Shown piece after piece: positions 42,247 to 49,245 of a DNA stretch of 49,245 nucleotides. Both the position numbers and the translations under genes were made by a program. Location: NCBI GenBank assembly GCA_902791215.1, contig CADAUZ010000016.1, positions 1-49,245 of the forward strand. Direction: 5' to 3'. The notes under the pieces were generated by a model. That model did not search any database, was not told where the DNA came from, and was given only the letters and a program-made list of their open reading frames with translations. The DNA is from Oscillospiraceae bacterium (GTDB lineage Bacteria > Bacillota > Clostridia > Oscillospirales > Oscillospiraceae). Within the stretch, counting starts at the first letter, position 1. Each line of letters starts with the position of its first letter.

Positions 42247-43320
42247 TTATTGTTTCTTTGCCGCGCGCTGTTTTCTGCGCTCCTCCCGCGCCTTGGCGCG
42301 GCGGGGGTTGCGGATGAAGACCAGGATGCCGATGCCGATCAGCGTCACGACGATGGCCACGATGCACAGCGCGCGGATCACCGGGCCGCGGCCCGCGATC
42401 CAGAGGCTCACAACGCCGCCGATGGCCGCCACGCCGTAGAGCACCAGGACCGTCTGCTTCTGGCTCAGGCCCAGGGCCATGAGGCGGTGATGGAAATGAC
42501 CCTTATCGGCGTGGAAGGGGCTCTGCCCGTGGGCAAGGCGGCGGATGACCGCAAAGCCCGTGTCCGCCAGCGGCAGGGCAAAGGTCAGCACGGTCTGGAG
42601 CTTGAACAGGCCCAGGATCGAGACCGTGGCCAGGATGAAGCCCAGAAACTGTGAGCCCACGTCGCCCATGAAAATCTTGGCGGGGTTGAAGTTGAAGGGA
42701 ATGAAGCCGAGGCAGGCGCCGATGAGGGCGGTCAAAATGACGGCGGCGGCAGGCTCGGCGGTGAAGAAGAGGATCGAGGCCGCCAGCAGGAAGAACGAGC
42801 AGATGGCCGTCACGCCCGCTGCCAGGCCGTCCAGCCCGTCGATGAGGTTAAAGGCGTTGGTGCACAGCACGATCCACAGCATGGTCAGCGGCACGCCCCA
42901 CCAGCCGAGCTCCAGATAGGTCTGGCTGACGGGCCAGGTGATGGCGTCGATGACAAGGCCGAAGCGCACGCACACGAAGGCCGCGAAGATCTGAATGACC
43001 AGCTTGACGACAGGCCGCAGATTCACGATATCGTCCACAAAGCCCATGCCCGCAATGATGAAGGCCCCGATCACGATGCCGTAGACCTTCTCCGACACGG
43101 GCGCAAACAGCAGCACCGCGAGGAAAAAGCCCACGATGATCGCAAGCCCGCCCATGCGGGGGATGGGATGATCGTGCACGCGGCGGTCGTCCTTGGGTAT
43201 GTCCATGGCGCCGATGCGTTCGGCAAAGCGCTTGACCGGCGGAGTCATGCGGTTGCAGACCGCCAGCGACACCACAAAGGCCGAAAACAGCGCGATCCAG
43301 GGATTGAGATTTGGAAACAT
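42247..43320 (-). CDS. MraY/WecA/TagO-family phospho-sugar transferase
   Basis: A 357-residue polytopic enzyme (about ten or eleven helices) that moves a sugar-1-phosphate from a UDP-sugar to undecaprenyl phosphate. The Mg-binding aspartates in FVDDIVNL, the NAFNLIDGLDGLA motif, FNFNPAKIFMGDVGSQFLG and the HFHHRL loop are all conserved. The HxHHRL loop fits the WecA/TagO (GlcNAc-1-P) branch rather than MraY. The C-terminal tail is very basic (RRAKAREERRKQRAAKKQ). GGAGG lies upstream of the ATG at 43320. It lies downstream of trpS with repeat copy D between. Product could feed teichoic acid or a capsule. Confidence 0.9.
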   Translation of the reverse strand: MFPNLNPWIALFSAFVVSLAVCNRMTPPVKRFAERIGAMDIPKDDRRVHDHPIPRMGGLAIIVGFFLAVLLFAPVSEKVYGIVIGAFIIAGMGFVDDIVNLRPVVKLVIQIFAAFVCVRFGLVIDAITWPVSQTYLELGWWGVPLTMLWIVLCTNAFNLIDGLDGLAAGVTAICSFFLLAASILFFTAEPAAAVILTALIGACLGFIPFNFNPAKIFMGDVGSQFLGFILATVSILGLFKLQTVLTFALPLADTGFAVIRRLAHGQSPFHADKGHFHHRLMALGLSQKQTVLVLYGVAAIGGVVSLWIAGRGPVIRALCIVAIVVTLIGIGILVFIRNPRRAKAREERRKQRAAKKQ

Positions 43321-43337
43321 ACGCTTCCTCCAAAAAA

Positions 43338-43510
43338 CAAAGTGAAGAGTGAAAAGTGAAAAGTGAAGCTGAGGTGTCCGCATAGCGGACGGATGATACA
43401 GTGAAAGCGAAAGCCGACTGCGGCTGAGGCACATTTTGGAGGGCAGAGCCTGATGAAATCGTACCGAAGGCACTCCTTCACTCCACTCTTCACTTTCCAC
43501 TTTTCACTTT
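43338..43510. repeat. AAGTGAAAAGTGGA repeat, copy D
   Basis: Edges AAGTGAAGAGTGAAAAGTG and CACTCTTCACTTTCCAC are inverted. Interior blocks GTCCGCATAGCGGAC and GCAGAGCCTGATGAAATCG match copies A and C. It fills the gap between trpS and the MraY-like gene. Confidence 0.7.
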
Positions 43511-44527
43511 TTAAAACGGCTTCTCGACCAGCCCGATCTTCTTGTAGACCTTGCGCAGGGTCTTTCGGGCTACATAGCTTGCCTTCTGCGCGCCGTTGGT
43601 GTAGACCTCCTGCAGGTAGGCCTTGTCGGCGATCATGCGCTCGGCCTCCTCGCGGATGGGGCGCAGGGTCTCAATGACAGCCTCGCCCACCCTGGGTTTA
43701 AAGGCGCCGTAGCCCTGGCCGTCAAACTCGGCCTCGATCTCGTCAAAGCTCTTGCCGGTGACAGAGGAGTAGATCTGCATGAGGTTTGCCACGCCCGGCT
43801 TGTTCTCGGGATCGAAGCGCACGCAGCGCTCGGTGTCGGAGTCGGTGACGGCGCGCTTGAATTTGCGGGCAAGTTCCTCGGGCTTGTCCATGAGGAAGAC
43901 GCAGCCGGCGGGATCAGACTTTGACATCTTGGACGTGGGGTTCGAGAGGCCCATGATACGCGCGCCCACCTTGGGAATGTAGGGCTCGGGCACCTTGAAG
44001 GTCTCGCCGTAGAGGTTGTTGAAGCGGATGGCCACGTCGCGCGTCAGCTCGCAGTGTTGCTTCTGGTCCTCGCCCACGGGGACAAAGTCCGCCTGATACA
44101 GCAGAATGTCCGCCGCCATCAGGGAGGGGTAGGTGAAGAGGCCGCCGTTGATGTTGTCGGCGTTTTTGGCGCTCTTGTCCTTGAACTGCGTCATGCGGGA
44201 AAGCTCACCGAACATGGTGTAGCAGTTGAGAATCCAGCCGAGCTCCGCGTGTTCGTGCACGTGGCTCTGGAGAAAGAGCGTGTTCTTCTCCGGGTCCAAG
44301 CCGCAGGCGATGTACTGGGCCAGCTGCGCGGTCGAGCGGCGGCGCAGCTCCTTGGGGTCCTGGCGCACGGTCAGGGTGTGCAGGTCCGCCATAAAGTAAA
44401 AGCAGTCGAACTGCTCCGGCAGCTCCGCCCAGTTTTTCACCGCGCCCAGGTAGTTGCCCAGGTGCAGGTCGCCGGAGGGCTGGATGCCCGAAAGCATGAC
44501 TTTCTTCGGTGTATTGTTCGTATCCAT
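43511..44527 (-). CDS. trpS: Tryptophanyl-tRNA synthetase
   Basis: A 338-residue class I synthetase that charges tRNA-Trp. The HIGH-type motif is DLHLGNYLG (about residues 20-28), and the KMSKS motif is intact in TSKMSKSDPAG (about 196-206). LSGIQPSGDLHLG is the usual N-terminal signature. The start at 44527 has AGGAG five to eight bases upstream; an upstream in-frame ATG would begin inside the promoter. No T-box leader is visible, the leader being only some forty bases long, so expression is probably constitutive from the promoter at 44571-44599. Confidence 0.96.
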   Translation of the reverse strand: MDTNNTPKKVMLSGIQPSGDLHLGNYLGAVKNWAELPEQFDCFYFMADLHTLTVRQDPKELRRRSTAQLAQYIACGLDPEKNTLFLQSHVHEHAELGWILNCYTMFGELSRMTQFKDKSAKNADNINGGLFTYPSLMAADILLYQADFVPVGEDQKQHCELTRDVAIRFNNLYGETFKVPEPYIPKVGARIMGLSNPTSKMSKSDPAGCVFLMDKPEELARKFKRAVTDSDTERCVRFDPENKPGVANLMQIYSSVTGKSFDEIEAEFDGQGYGAFKPRVGEAVIETLRPIREEAERMIADKAYLQEVYTNGAQKASYVARKTLRKVYKKIGLVEKPF

Positions 44528-44570
44528 AAACTTCTCCTGTTCGTATAGACAAATTTCCACACTTCTATTC

Positions 44571-44599
44571 ATTTTAACAAAAGAACTTGTACTTGACAA
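44571..44599 (-). promoter_or_regulatory. Promoter of trpS
   Basis: TTGTCA (44594-44599), 17-base spacer, TAAAAT (44571-44576) on the minus strand, leaving a leader of about 40 bases. There is no room for a T-box. Confidence 0.6.
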
Positions 44600-44628
44600 C
44601 TGCCAATTTGCAAAATAATATTATAAAC

Positions 44629-44753
44629 AAAGTGAAGAGTGAAGAGTGGAAAGTGAAAAGTGCGGTTTGACTGATGCTCTGCGGCAGATTCGATCATCCG
44701 CGAAGCGGACACAATAACTCCACTTTCAACTTTTCAATTTTCACTTTCATAAA
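44629..44753. repeat. AAGTGAAAAGTGGA repeat, copy E
   Basis: AAGTGAAGAGTGAAGAGTGG opens and CTCCACTTTCAACTTTTC closes the element, with TCCGCGAAGCGGA and GATGCTCTGCGGC blocks between. It separates the divergent trpS and gltX genes and is shorter than the other copies. Confidence 0.7.
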
Positions 44754-44769
44754 ATGATGGAGGCAACAT

Positions 44770-46245
44770 ATGAAAGATATAAGCTGGTTCAACGACATGG
44801 AAGCGCGCATTCCCACCGGCGAGGTGCGCACCCGCTTTGCGCCCTCTCCCACCGGGTACATGCACGTGGGCAACCTGCGCACGGCGCTCTATACCTACCT
44901 CATCGCCCGTCACGGCAAGGGCAAGTTCATCCTGCGCATCGAGGACACCGACCAGGGCCGTCTCGTCGAGGGGGCGGTGGACGTGATCTACAAGACCATG
45001 GCCGAGTGCCACCTCGAGCACGACGAAGGCCCCGACGTGGGCGGCCCCGTGGCCCCCTATGTCCAGACCGAGCGCAGGCCCCTCTATAAGGAATACGCCG
45101 AGCTTCTGATGGAGCGCGGCCACGCCTACCGCTGCTTCTGCGAGAAGACCGAGTCCGAGGAGGACAGCGGCGACTTTAACCGCGGGGACGATCCCTGCCG
45201 CTCCATGAGCCGTGAGGAATCCGACCGCCTCGCCGCCGAGGGCAGGCCCTACGTCATCCGTCAGCGCATCCCTCACGAGGGGACGACCACCTTCCACGAC
45301 GAGATCTACGGCGACATCACGGTGGAAAACCAGAGCCTCGACGACCAGGTGCTCTTAAAGCGCGACGGCCTGCCCACCTACAACTTCGCAAACGTCATCG
45401 ACGACCACCTCATGGGCATCACCCATGTCGTGCGCGGCAGCGAGTATTTGAGCTCTGCGCCGAAGTACAATCTCCTGTATGAGGGCTTCGGCTGGCCCAT
45501 CCCCAAGTACGTCCACTGCTCGCCCGTCATGCGCGATCAGCACAACAAGATGTCCAAGCGCCACGGCGACCCCTCCTACGAGGATCTGATCGCCCAGGGC
45601 TTTTTGACCGACGCGGTCATCAACTACGTGACCCTGCTCGGCTGGAGCCCCAGAGGGGAGCAGGAGATCTTCTCGCTTGACGAGCTTAAGGAGATCTTCG
45701 ACATCTCCGGCATCTCCAAGTCCCCCGCCATCTTCGACATCGAAAAGCTCCGCTACTTCAATGCAGAGTACATCCGCGCCATGAGCCCCGAGGCCTTTGC
45801 CAAGGTGGCCGAGCCCTTTATCCGCGAGGCCGTGAAGAACCCCGCCATCGACCCCGCCGCTGTCGCCGCCCTTCTGCAGCAGCGCACCGAGGTTTTGACC
45901 GAGATCCCCGAGAAGGTGGACTTCTTTGACGCGCTGCCCGAATATGACGCCGAGCTCTTCGTCCACAAGAAATCCAAGTCCGACAGGGAGTCCTCCAGGG
46001 CCATGCTGGAAAAGGTCATCCCCGCCTTTGAAGCCCTCCCCGACTGGAACGACGAGGGCATCATGGACGTGATGGTGAAGCTTGCCGAGGCTGAGGGCGT
46101 GAAGAACGCCAAGGTCATGTGGCCCGTGCGCATCGCGGCGGCGGGCAAGGCCGTCACCCCCGGCGGCGCGGTGGAGATCTGCCGCATCCTCGGCAAAGAC
46201 GAGTGCCTGAGACGCCTGCGCGTCGGCCTCGAGAAGCTGGGATAA
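44770..46245 (+). CDS. gltX: Glutamyl-tRNA synthetase
   Basis: A 491-residue class I synthetase. RTRFAPSPTGYMHVGNLRTA carries the HIGH-type box (about residues 20-39) and KMSKRHGD the KMSKS box (about 260-267). The anticodon-binding helical domain occupies the C-terminal third. Whether it is discriminating or also charges tRNA-Gln cannot be judged here. GGAGG lies upstream of the ATG; the gene begins just after repeat copy E. A GC-rich hairpin follows it. Confidence 0.95.
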   Translation: MKDISWFNDMEARIPTGEVRTRFAPSPTGYMHVGNLRTALYTYLIARHGKGKFILRIEDTDQGRLVEGAVDVIYKTMAECHLEHDEGPDVGGPVAPYVQTERRPLYKEYAELLMERGHAYRCFCEKTESEEDSGDFNRGDDPCRSMSREESDRLAAEGRPYVIRQRIPHEGTTTFHDEIYGDITVENQSLDDQVLLKRDGLPTYNFANVIDDHLMGITHVVRGSEYLSSAPKYNLLYEGFGWPIPKYVHCSPVMRDQHNKMSKRHGDPSYEDLIAQGFLTDAVINYVTLLGWSPRGEQEIFSLDELKEIFDISGISKSPAIFDIEKLRYFNAEYIRAMSPEAFAKVAEPFIREAVKNPAIDPAAVAALLQQRTEVLTEIPEKVDFFDALPEYDAELFVHKKSKSDRESSRAMLEKVIPAFEALPDWNDEGIMDVMVKLAEAEGVKNAKVMWPVRIAAAGKAVTPGGAVEICRILGKDECLRRLRVGLEKLG

Positions 46246-46258
46246 GACAAGAAGGAAG

Positions 46259-46285
46259 GCCGCCCGGGCCTCATGCCCGGGCGGC
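46259..46285. terminator. GC-rich terminator between convergent genes
   Basis: Perfect 11-base stem GCCGCCCGGGC / GCCCGGGCGGC with a five-base loop after gltX, facing the dCMP deaminase gene. The T-run is weak. Confidence 0.65.
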
Positions 46286-46294
46286 TCTTGCGTA

Positions 46295-46783
46295 TTATCC
46301 GATGAGATTGAAAAGGGAATCGTCGTTGTCCACCCACTCCTGCACATCAATGGTGCGGTACTCGGTGGGGGAAGTCCGGATGATGACCTGCTGGATACCG
46401 GCGTTGATGATCTGCCGCTTGCACATCGAGCAGCTCATCGCGTCGGGCAGGAGCTCGTTTGTTTTGGCGCTGCGGCCCACAAGGTAGATGGTCGCGCCGA
46501 TCATGTCGCGGCGGGAGGCGGAGATGATGGCGTTTGCCTCCGCGTGTACCGAGCGGCAGAGCTCGTAGCGCTCGCCCGAGGGGATGCCCAGCTTCTCGCG
46601 CATGCAGCCGCCGAGGTCCGAGCAGTTTTTCCGCCCGCGCGGCGCGCCGTTATAGCCGGTGGAGATGATCTCGTCGTTGAGCACAATGATGGCGCCGTAC
46701 TTGCGCCGAAGGCACGTGGAGCGTTCGAGCACCGCGTCGGCGATGTCCAGGTAATAATTCTGCTTGTTGGTTCTGCCGTCCAT
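46295..46783 (-). CDS. Deoxycytidylate deaminase family protein
   Basis: A 162-residue zinc deaminase of the dCMP deaminase/ComEB type, which turns dCMP into dUMP for thymidylate synthesis. The zinc site is HAEANAI (about residues 76-82) plus SCSMC (about 117-121), and TGYNGAPRG is the usual upstream signature. I set the start at 46783, where GGAGGG lies eight bases upstream. A longer frame reaches into a repeat with the common ATCCTTCGCTTCGCTCAGGA sequence (46811-46835). It stands alone, convergent with gltX and divergent from queH. Confidence 0.92.
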   Translation of the reverse strand: MDGRTNKQNYYLDIADAVLERSTCLRRKYGAIIVLNDEIISTGYNGAPRGRKNCSDLGGCMREKLGIPSGERYELCRSVHAEANAIISASRRDMIGATIYLVGRSAKTNELLPDAMSCSMCKRQIINAGIQQVIIRTSPTEYRTIDVQEWVDNDDSLFNLIG

Positions 46784-46909
46784 AGTAGACCCTCCTGCAA
46801 AAACCACGAGATCCTTCGCTTCGCTCAGGATGACAGTTTTATTTTTCTTATCATACCCCGTGGGAACTTTCCCGTCAAGAAAGAGATAGCTTTTTTTCGG
46901 CGTATGTGT

Positions 46910-46915
46910 TATAGT
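46910..46915 (+). promoter_or_regulatory. -10 box of queH, implying a leaderless mRNA
   Basis: TATAGT ends only seven bases before the queH ATG, and no ribosome binding site is seen between. Transcription would begin at or beside the A of the start codon. A matching -35 is not obvious. Confidence 0.4.
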
Positions 46916-46922
46916 ATGGCGC

Positions 46923-47546
46923 ATGAACAGACGAAATTATCAGCGGGAGCTTGACCGCATCATTGAAAAAAACGGGGAAGCGCGCCCAAAGGTGCTGCTG
47001 CACGTGTGCTGCGGCCCCTGCTCAAGCTCGGTGCTGGAATATCTGACACAGTATTTTGACCTCACCCTTTTGTGGTATAACCCGAATATCTACCCCGAGG
47101 CGGAGTTTGAGCTGCGGCTGGAGACGCTCAAAAAACTGATAGGCGATATGGGCCTTGCCGACAGGGTAACGCTTTTGACCGAGCCGCACCGAAGCGAAGA
47201 GTACTACGCGCGCGTACAGGGTTTGGAGGATGAACCGGAGGGCGGAAAACGCTGTACCGAGTGCTTCCGCCTGCGTCTCGAGGAGGCGGCGAAGGCCGCG
47301 AAGCAAGGCGGCTTCGACTACTTCTGCACCACGCTCACCCTCTCGCGGCACAAGGACGCCGTGCGCATCAACGCGCTCGCCGAGGAGATCGCCGCGCGCG
47401 AGGGGGTCAGATGGCTCCCCTCGGACTTTAAAAAGCGCGACGGGGAAAACCGCTCCATAGAGCTGTGCGAGCAGTACAACGTTTACCGGCAGCTTTACTG
47501 CGGGTGTGAGTACAGCTTTCGGAAGCGGGAAGAGCACGGCATATAA
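46923..47546 (+). CDS. queH: Epoxyqueuosine reductase QueH
   Basis: A 207-residue QueH (formerly DUF208), the cobalamin-independent enzyme that reduces epoxyqueuosine to queuosine in tRNA. Cysteine motifs for its metal/Fe-S site are clear: HVCCGPCSS (about 27-35), RCTECFRLRL (about 110-119) and QLYCGCEYS (about 189-197). The family starts at this ATG, yet no Shine-Dalgarno is present and a -10 box ends seven bases before it, so the mRNA may be leaderless. The queuosine precursor transporter gene queT follows about 130 bases later behind a preQ1-like element. Confidence 0.94.
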   Translation: MNRRNYQRELDRIIEKNGEARPKVLLHVCCGPCSSSVLEYLTQYFDLTLLWYNPNIYPEAEFELRLETLKKLIGDMGLADRVTLLTEPHRSEEYYARVQGLEDEPEGGKRCTECFRLRLEEAAKAAKQGGFDYFCTTLTLSRHKDAVRINALAEEIAAREGVRWLPSDFKKRDGENRSIELCEQYNVYRQLYCGCEYSFRKREEHGI

Positions 47547-47556
47547 AAGTTAACAA

Positions 47557-47606
47557 CGGCAGGTTTCCACACCCTGCCGCGCCGGACGGCGGCATAAAAA
47601 ATGGAT
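47557..47606 (+). promoter_or_regulatory. preQ1-I-like riboswitch with an extra stem
   Basis: P1 stem GGCAGG / CCTGCC (47558-47563, 47573-47578) closes a loop TTTCCACAC. TCCA of the loop can pair with TGGA (47602-47605) after the A-rich ATAAAAAA, forming the H-type pseudoknot of preQ1-I aptamers. A small GC-rich stem GCGCCGGACGGCGGC is inserted between P1 and the A-rich strand. It lies directly before queT, a queuosine precursor transporter, which supports the call. Confidence 0.55.
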
Positions 47607-47636
47607 TCGACAGAATGTGCATCTGCCGTTTTCGGT

Positions 47637-47667
47637 GCCTCCGTGCGGATAAATAAAAAATGGAGGT
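47637..47667 (+). promoter_or_regulatory. Ribosome-site-sequestering hairpin of queT
   Basis: GCCTCC (47637-47642) can pair with GGAGGT (47662-47667), the Shine-Dalgarno of queT. CGGAT/ATCCG can also enclose it. This would be a translational expression platform for the preQ1-like element upstream. Confidence 0.5.
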
Positions 47668-47677
47668 ATCCGAAATC

Positions 47678-48217
47678 ATGCACAACAAGAAAACCACCAC
47701 CCTGTTTTTGACCGCCAACGCGATTATCGCCGCGCTGTACGCGGCGTTGACTATTGCGCTTGCCCCCATCAGCTATGGGCCGGTGCAGTTTCGCGTGAGC
47801 GAGGTGCTGACCGCCCTGCCGTTTCTGATGCCGGGCAGTGTCCTGGGCATTACCGTCGGCTGCGTGCTGGCCAATCTCTACACCGGGAGCGTCCTGGATA
47901 TCGTGTTCGGCTCGCTGGCGACCTTTCTCGCGGGTCTTGCCACGGCCTGGTTCGGCAAAAAGGGCAACACGGTGAAAAACCGGGTGCTGGGCTGCCTCAT
48001 GCCCGTTGTGTTCAACGCGGTCATTGTCGGCGCGGTGCTCACCTGGGGCTACCAGATCCAGGAGCTTGACTCCCCCCTCAAGTCCTGCGCCTTCAACGCC
48101 CTGACCGTCGGCATCGGCGAGGCGGGCGTGCTGTACCTCATCGCTTATCCGCTCTTGAGCTATCTGCCGAAGATCAAAAGCGTGCGGGAATTTATCGCAC
48201 GTTTTAACGGAAAATAA
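47678..48217 (+). CDS. queT: QueT queuosine precursor transporter
   Basis: A 179-residue membrane protein with about five or six helices, of the QueT family, the substrate-binding component of an ECF-type importer for queuosine precursors (preQ0/preQ1 or queuine). Typical strings are FLTANAIIAALYAALTIALA, FRVSEVLTALPFLMPG and YTGSVLDIVFGSLATFLAG. Start at 47678 is chosen because GGAGGT sits ten bases upstream; an ATG at 47660 would use that same sequence as codons. It follows queH and a preQ1-like riboswitch. The energising ECF module is not in this window. Confidence 0.92.
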   Translation: MHNKKTTTLFLTANAIIAALYAALTIALAPISYGPVQFRVSEVLTALPFLMPGSVLGITVGCVLANLYTGSVLDIVFGSLATFLAGLATAWFGKKGNTVKNRVLGCLMPVVFNAVIVGAVLTWGYQIQELDSPLKSCAFNALTVGIGEAGVLYLIAYPLLSYLPKIKSVREFIARFNGK

Positions 48218-48250
48218 AGATACCCCTTCCCGGGGTGAAAGGAGCGTCCC

Positions 48251-49135
48251 ATGAAGGTCCGCAAAGCGATCATCCCCGCGGCGGGGCTCGGTACCCGCCT
48301 GCTGCCCAACACCAAGAGCATCCCGAAGGAGATGCTGCCCCTGGTGGACAAGCCCGTCCTGCAGTACATCGTGGAGGAGGCTGTCGCCGCCGGTGTGGAG
48401 GAAATTTTGATAATCACCAACCGCGGCAAATCCCCCATCGAGGATTACTTTGACTACGCCCCCGACCTCGAGCAGCGCCTCATCGCCGACGGCAAGCGCA
48501 AGGAGGCCCGCACCGTGCGCGAGGTCGCGGACATGGCGGACGTATACTTCCTGCGCCAGAAGGAGACGCGCGGCCTCGGCCACGCCATCTGGCGTGCCAA
48601 GAGCTTTGTGGGCGACGAGCCCTTCGGCATCCTCCTGGGCGACGATATCATGCTCAGCAAGACGCCGGTCCTCAAGCAGTTGGTCGACGCCGCCGAGGCC
48701 AATAGCTGCAGCGCCATCGCTGTGCGGCAGTTTCCGGGGGAGGAGATCTGCAAGTACTCCTCTGTCAAATTCGAGGAGCAGCTTTCGGATCGCGTCTACC
48801 GTATCAGCGACATGAACGAGAAGCCGTCGGTGTACGAAAAGCTCTCCGATTACGCGATCATGGGCCGCTATGTGCTCACGCCCGCAATCTTCGACATCCT
48901 GGAAAAAACCTCCCCCGGCCGCAACAACGAGATCCAGCTGACCGACGGCATGCGCGTTCTCTGCCGCCGCGAGAAGATGTGCGCCGTGGACTTCGAGGGC
49001 AAGCGCTACGACACAGGCAACCTCAAGGGCTATCTGGAGTCCATCATCGACTTTGCCCTGCACAACGAGGAGGCGGGCGACTGGCTGCGCCAGTTCATCA
49101 TCGACAAAGCGGAGATACTTAAAAACGAACAGTAA
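48251..49135 (+). CDS. galU: UTP-glucose-1-phosphate uridylyltransferase
   Basis: A 294-residue nucleotidyltransferase that makes UDP-glucose from UTP and glucose-1-phosphate for cell-wall and exopolysaccharide synthesis. The N-terminal IIPAAGLGTRLLP is the nucleotide-binding signature and SIPKEMLPLVDKP follows. EKPSVYEKLSDYAIMGRYVL and the late KRYDTGNLKGYLES complete the GalU pattern. AAAGGAG precedes the ATG. It is the last complete gene of the window; a small hairpin follows. Confidence 0.95.
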   Translation: MKVRKAIIPAAGLGTRLLPNTKSIPKEMLPLVDKPVLQYIVEEAVAAGVEEILIITNRGKSPIEDYFDYAPDLEQRLIADGKRKEARTVREVADMADVYFLRQKETRGLGHAIWRAKSFVGDEPFGILLGDDIMLSKTPVLKQLVDAAEANSCSAIAVRQFPGEEICKYSSVKFEEQLSDRVYRISDMNEKPSVYEKLSDYAIMGRYVLTPAIFDILEKTSPGRNNEIQLTDGMRVLCRREKMCAVDFEGKRYDTGNLKGYLESIIDFALHNEEAGDWLRQFIIDKAEILKNEQ

Positions 49136-49141
49136 ACCAGC

Positions 49142-49163
49142 AGGGACTGTGAAAAAAGTCCCC
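49142..49163 (+). terminator. Possible terminator of galU
   Basis: GGGACT-GTGAAAAA-AGTCCC, a six-base stem a few bases after the galU stop, followed by CTTCATC only, so a weak terminator at best. Confidence 0.4.
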
Positions 49164-49192
49164 TTCATCAAGAACACAGTAATATCAACACC

Positions 49193-49245
49193 GTAGGGGC
49201 CGACGCCCCCTGTCAAGACCACATAGGTAACACTTTGTCCAAAGA
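49193..49245. repeat. GTAGGGGC repeat fragment at the window edge
   Basis: GTAGGGGCCGACGCCCCCTG is a palindromic member of the GTAGGGG family also found at 1345-1590. The last 30 bases hold nothing I recognise. Confidence 0.45.

Noticed and set aside
44528-44769. T-box leader for trpS or gltX
   Set aside because: The trpS leader is only about 40 bases, and the gltX upstream region is occupied by a repeat; no T-box sequence or specifier stem seen.
46811-46835. ATCCTTCGCTTCGCTCAGGA sequence upstream of the dCMP deaminase
   Set aside because: A small inverted sequence common in intergenic DNA of many bacteria; a single short copy here, not enough to call an element.
47495-49222. 575-codon minus-strand frame over queT and galU
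   Set aside because: Antisense to two well-conserved genes with ribosome sites; no recognisable motif.

Overview
This is about 49 kb of a GC-rich chromosome. It most resembles a gut Firmicute of the Oscillospiraceae (Oscillibacter/Flavonifractor-like). The reasons are strong GGAGG ribosome binding sites, DnaD and DnaI-type primosome genes, a YtrA-type GntR/ABC operon, maf-mreC-mreD-PBP2-mfd in one strand block, and many short dispersed intergenic repeats. Placement is inferred from gene content only. I saw no rRNA, tRNA, CRISPR array, prophage or complete insertion sequence.

Layout. 0.1-9.5 kb (minus): envelope and repair block maf-mreC-mreD-PBP2-mfd-foldase, with a short repeat spliced between mreC and mreD. 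9.6-10.8 kb: two AT-richer genes of unknown function. 11-13.1 kb: U32 peptidase-family protein. 13.5-15.6 kb (plus): DnaD-like protein and helicase loader. 15.7-16.7 kb (minus): DUF4349 lipoprotein. 17-28.7 kb (plus): arginine/pyrimidine block argG-argH-(amino-acid ABC importer)-argF-carA-carB, in which carB runs in frame into a DapF domain. 29-30.8 kb (minus): an NhaC-family transporter behind a lysine riboswitch, terminator and near-consensus promoter. 30.9-31.3 kb: a compact convergent pair, a putative small RNA and a 28-residue ORF. 31.3-34.5 kb (plus): self-regulated GntR/ABC operon. 34.4-35.2 kb (minus): three tiny unknown proteins. 35.3-37.1 kb (plus): phosphodiesterase, 58-residue protein, threonine aldolase. 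37.1-42.2 kb: two divergent operons that together look like a corrinoid methyl-transfer system. 42.2-44.5 kb (minus): MraY/WecA-like transferase and trpS. 44.8-49.1 kb: gltX, dCMP deaminase (minus), queH, queT behind a preQ1-like element, galU.

How the genes work together. CarAB makes carbamoyl phosphate, ArgF makes citrulline, and ArgG/ArgH make arginine, with an ABC importer embedded in the run. The DapF domain on CarB and the lysine-riboswitch transporter next door place lysine/diaminopimelate functions beside arginine synthesis. The corrinoid cluster contains a UroD-type methyltransferase fused to its own B12-binding domain, a DUF2284 cysteine-rich protein, a [2Fe-2S]/ASKHA corrinoid reactivase and a homocysteine methyltransferase. 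Together these suggest methyl transfer from an unknown methylated compound to homocysteine. QueH and QueT form a queuosine salvage/synthesis pair.

The most noteworthy items are the CarB-DapF fusion with an altered DapF active site, the corrinoid/homocysteine cluster, the repeat insertion that extends MreD, the convergent sRNA/mini-ORF locus, and the preQ1-like element with an inserted stem.
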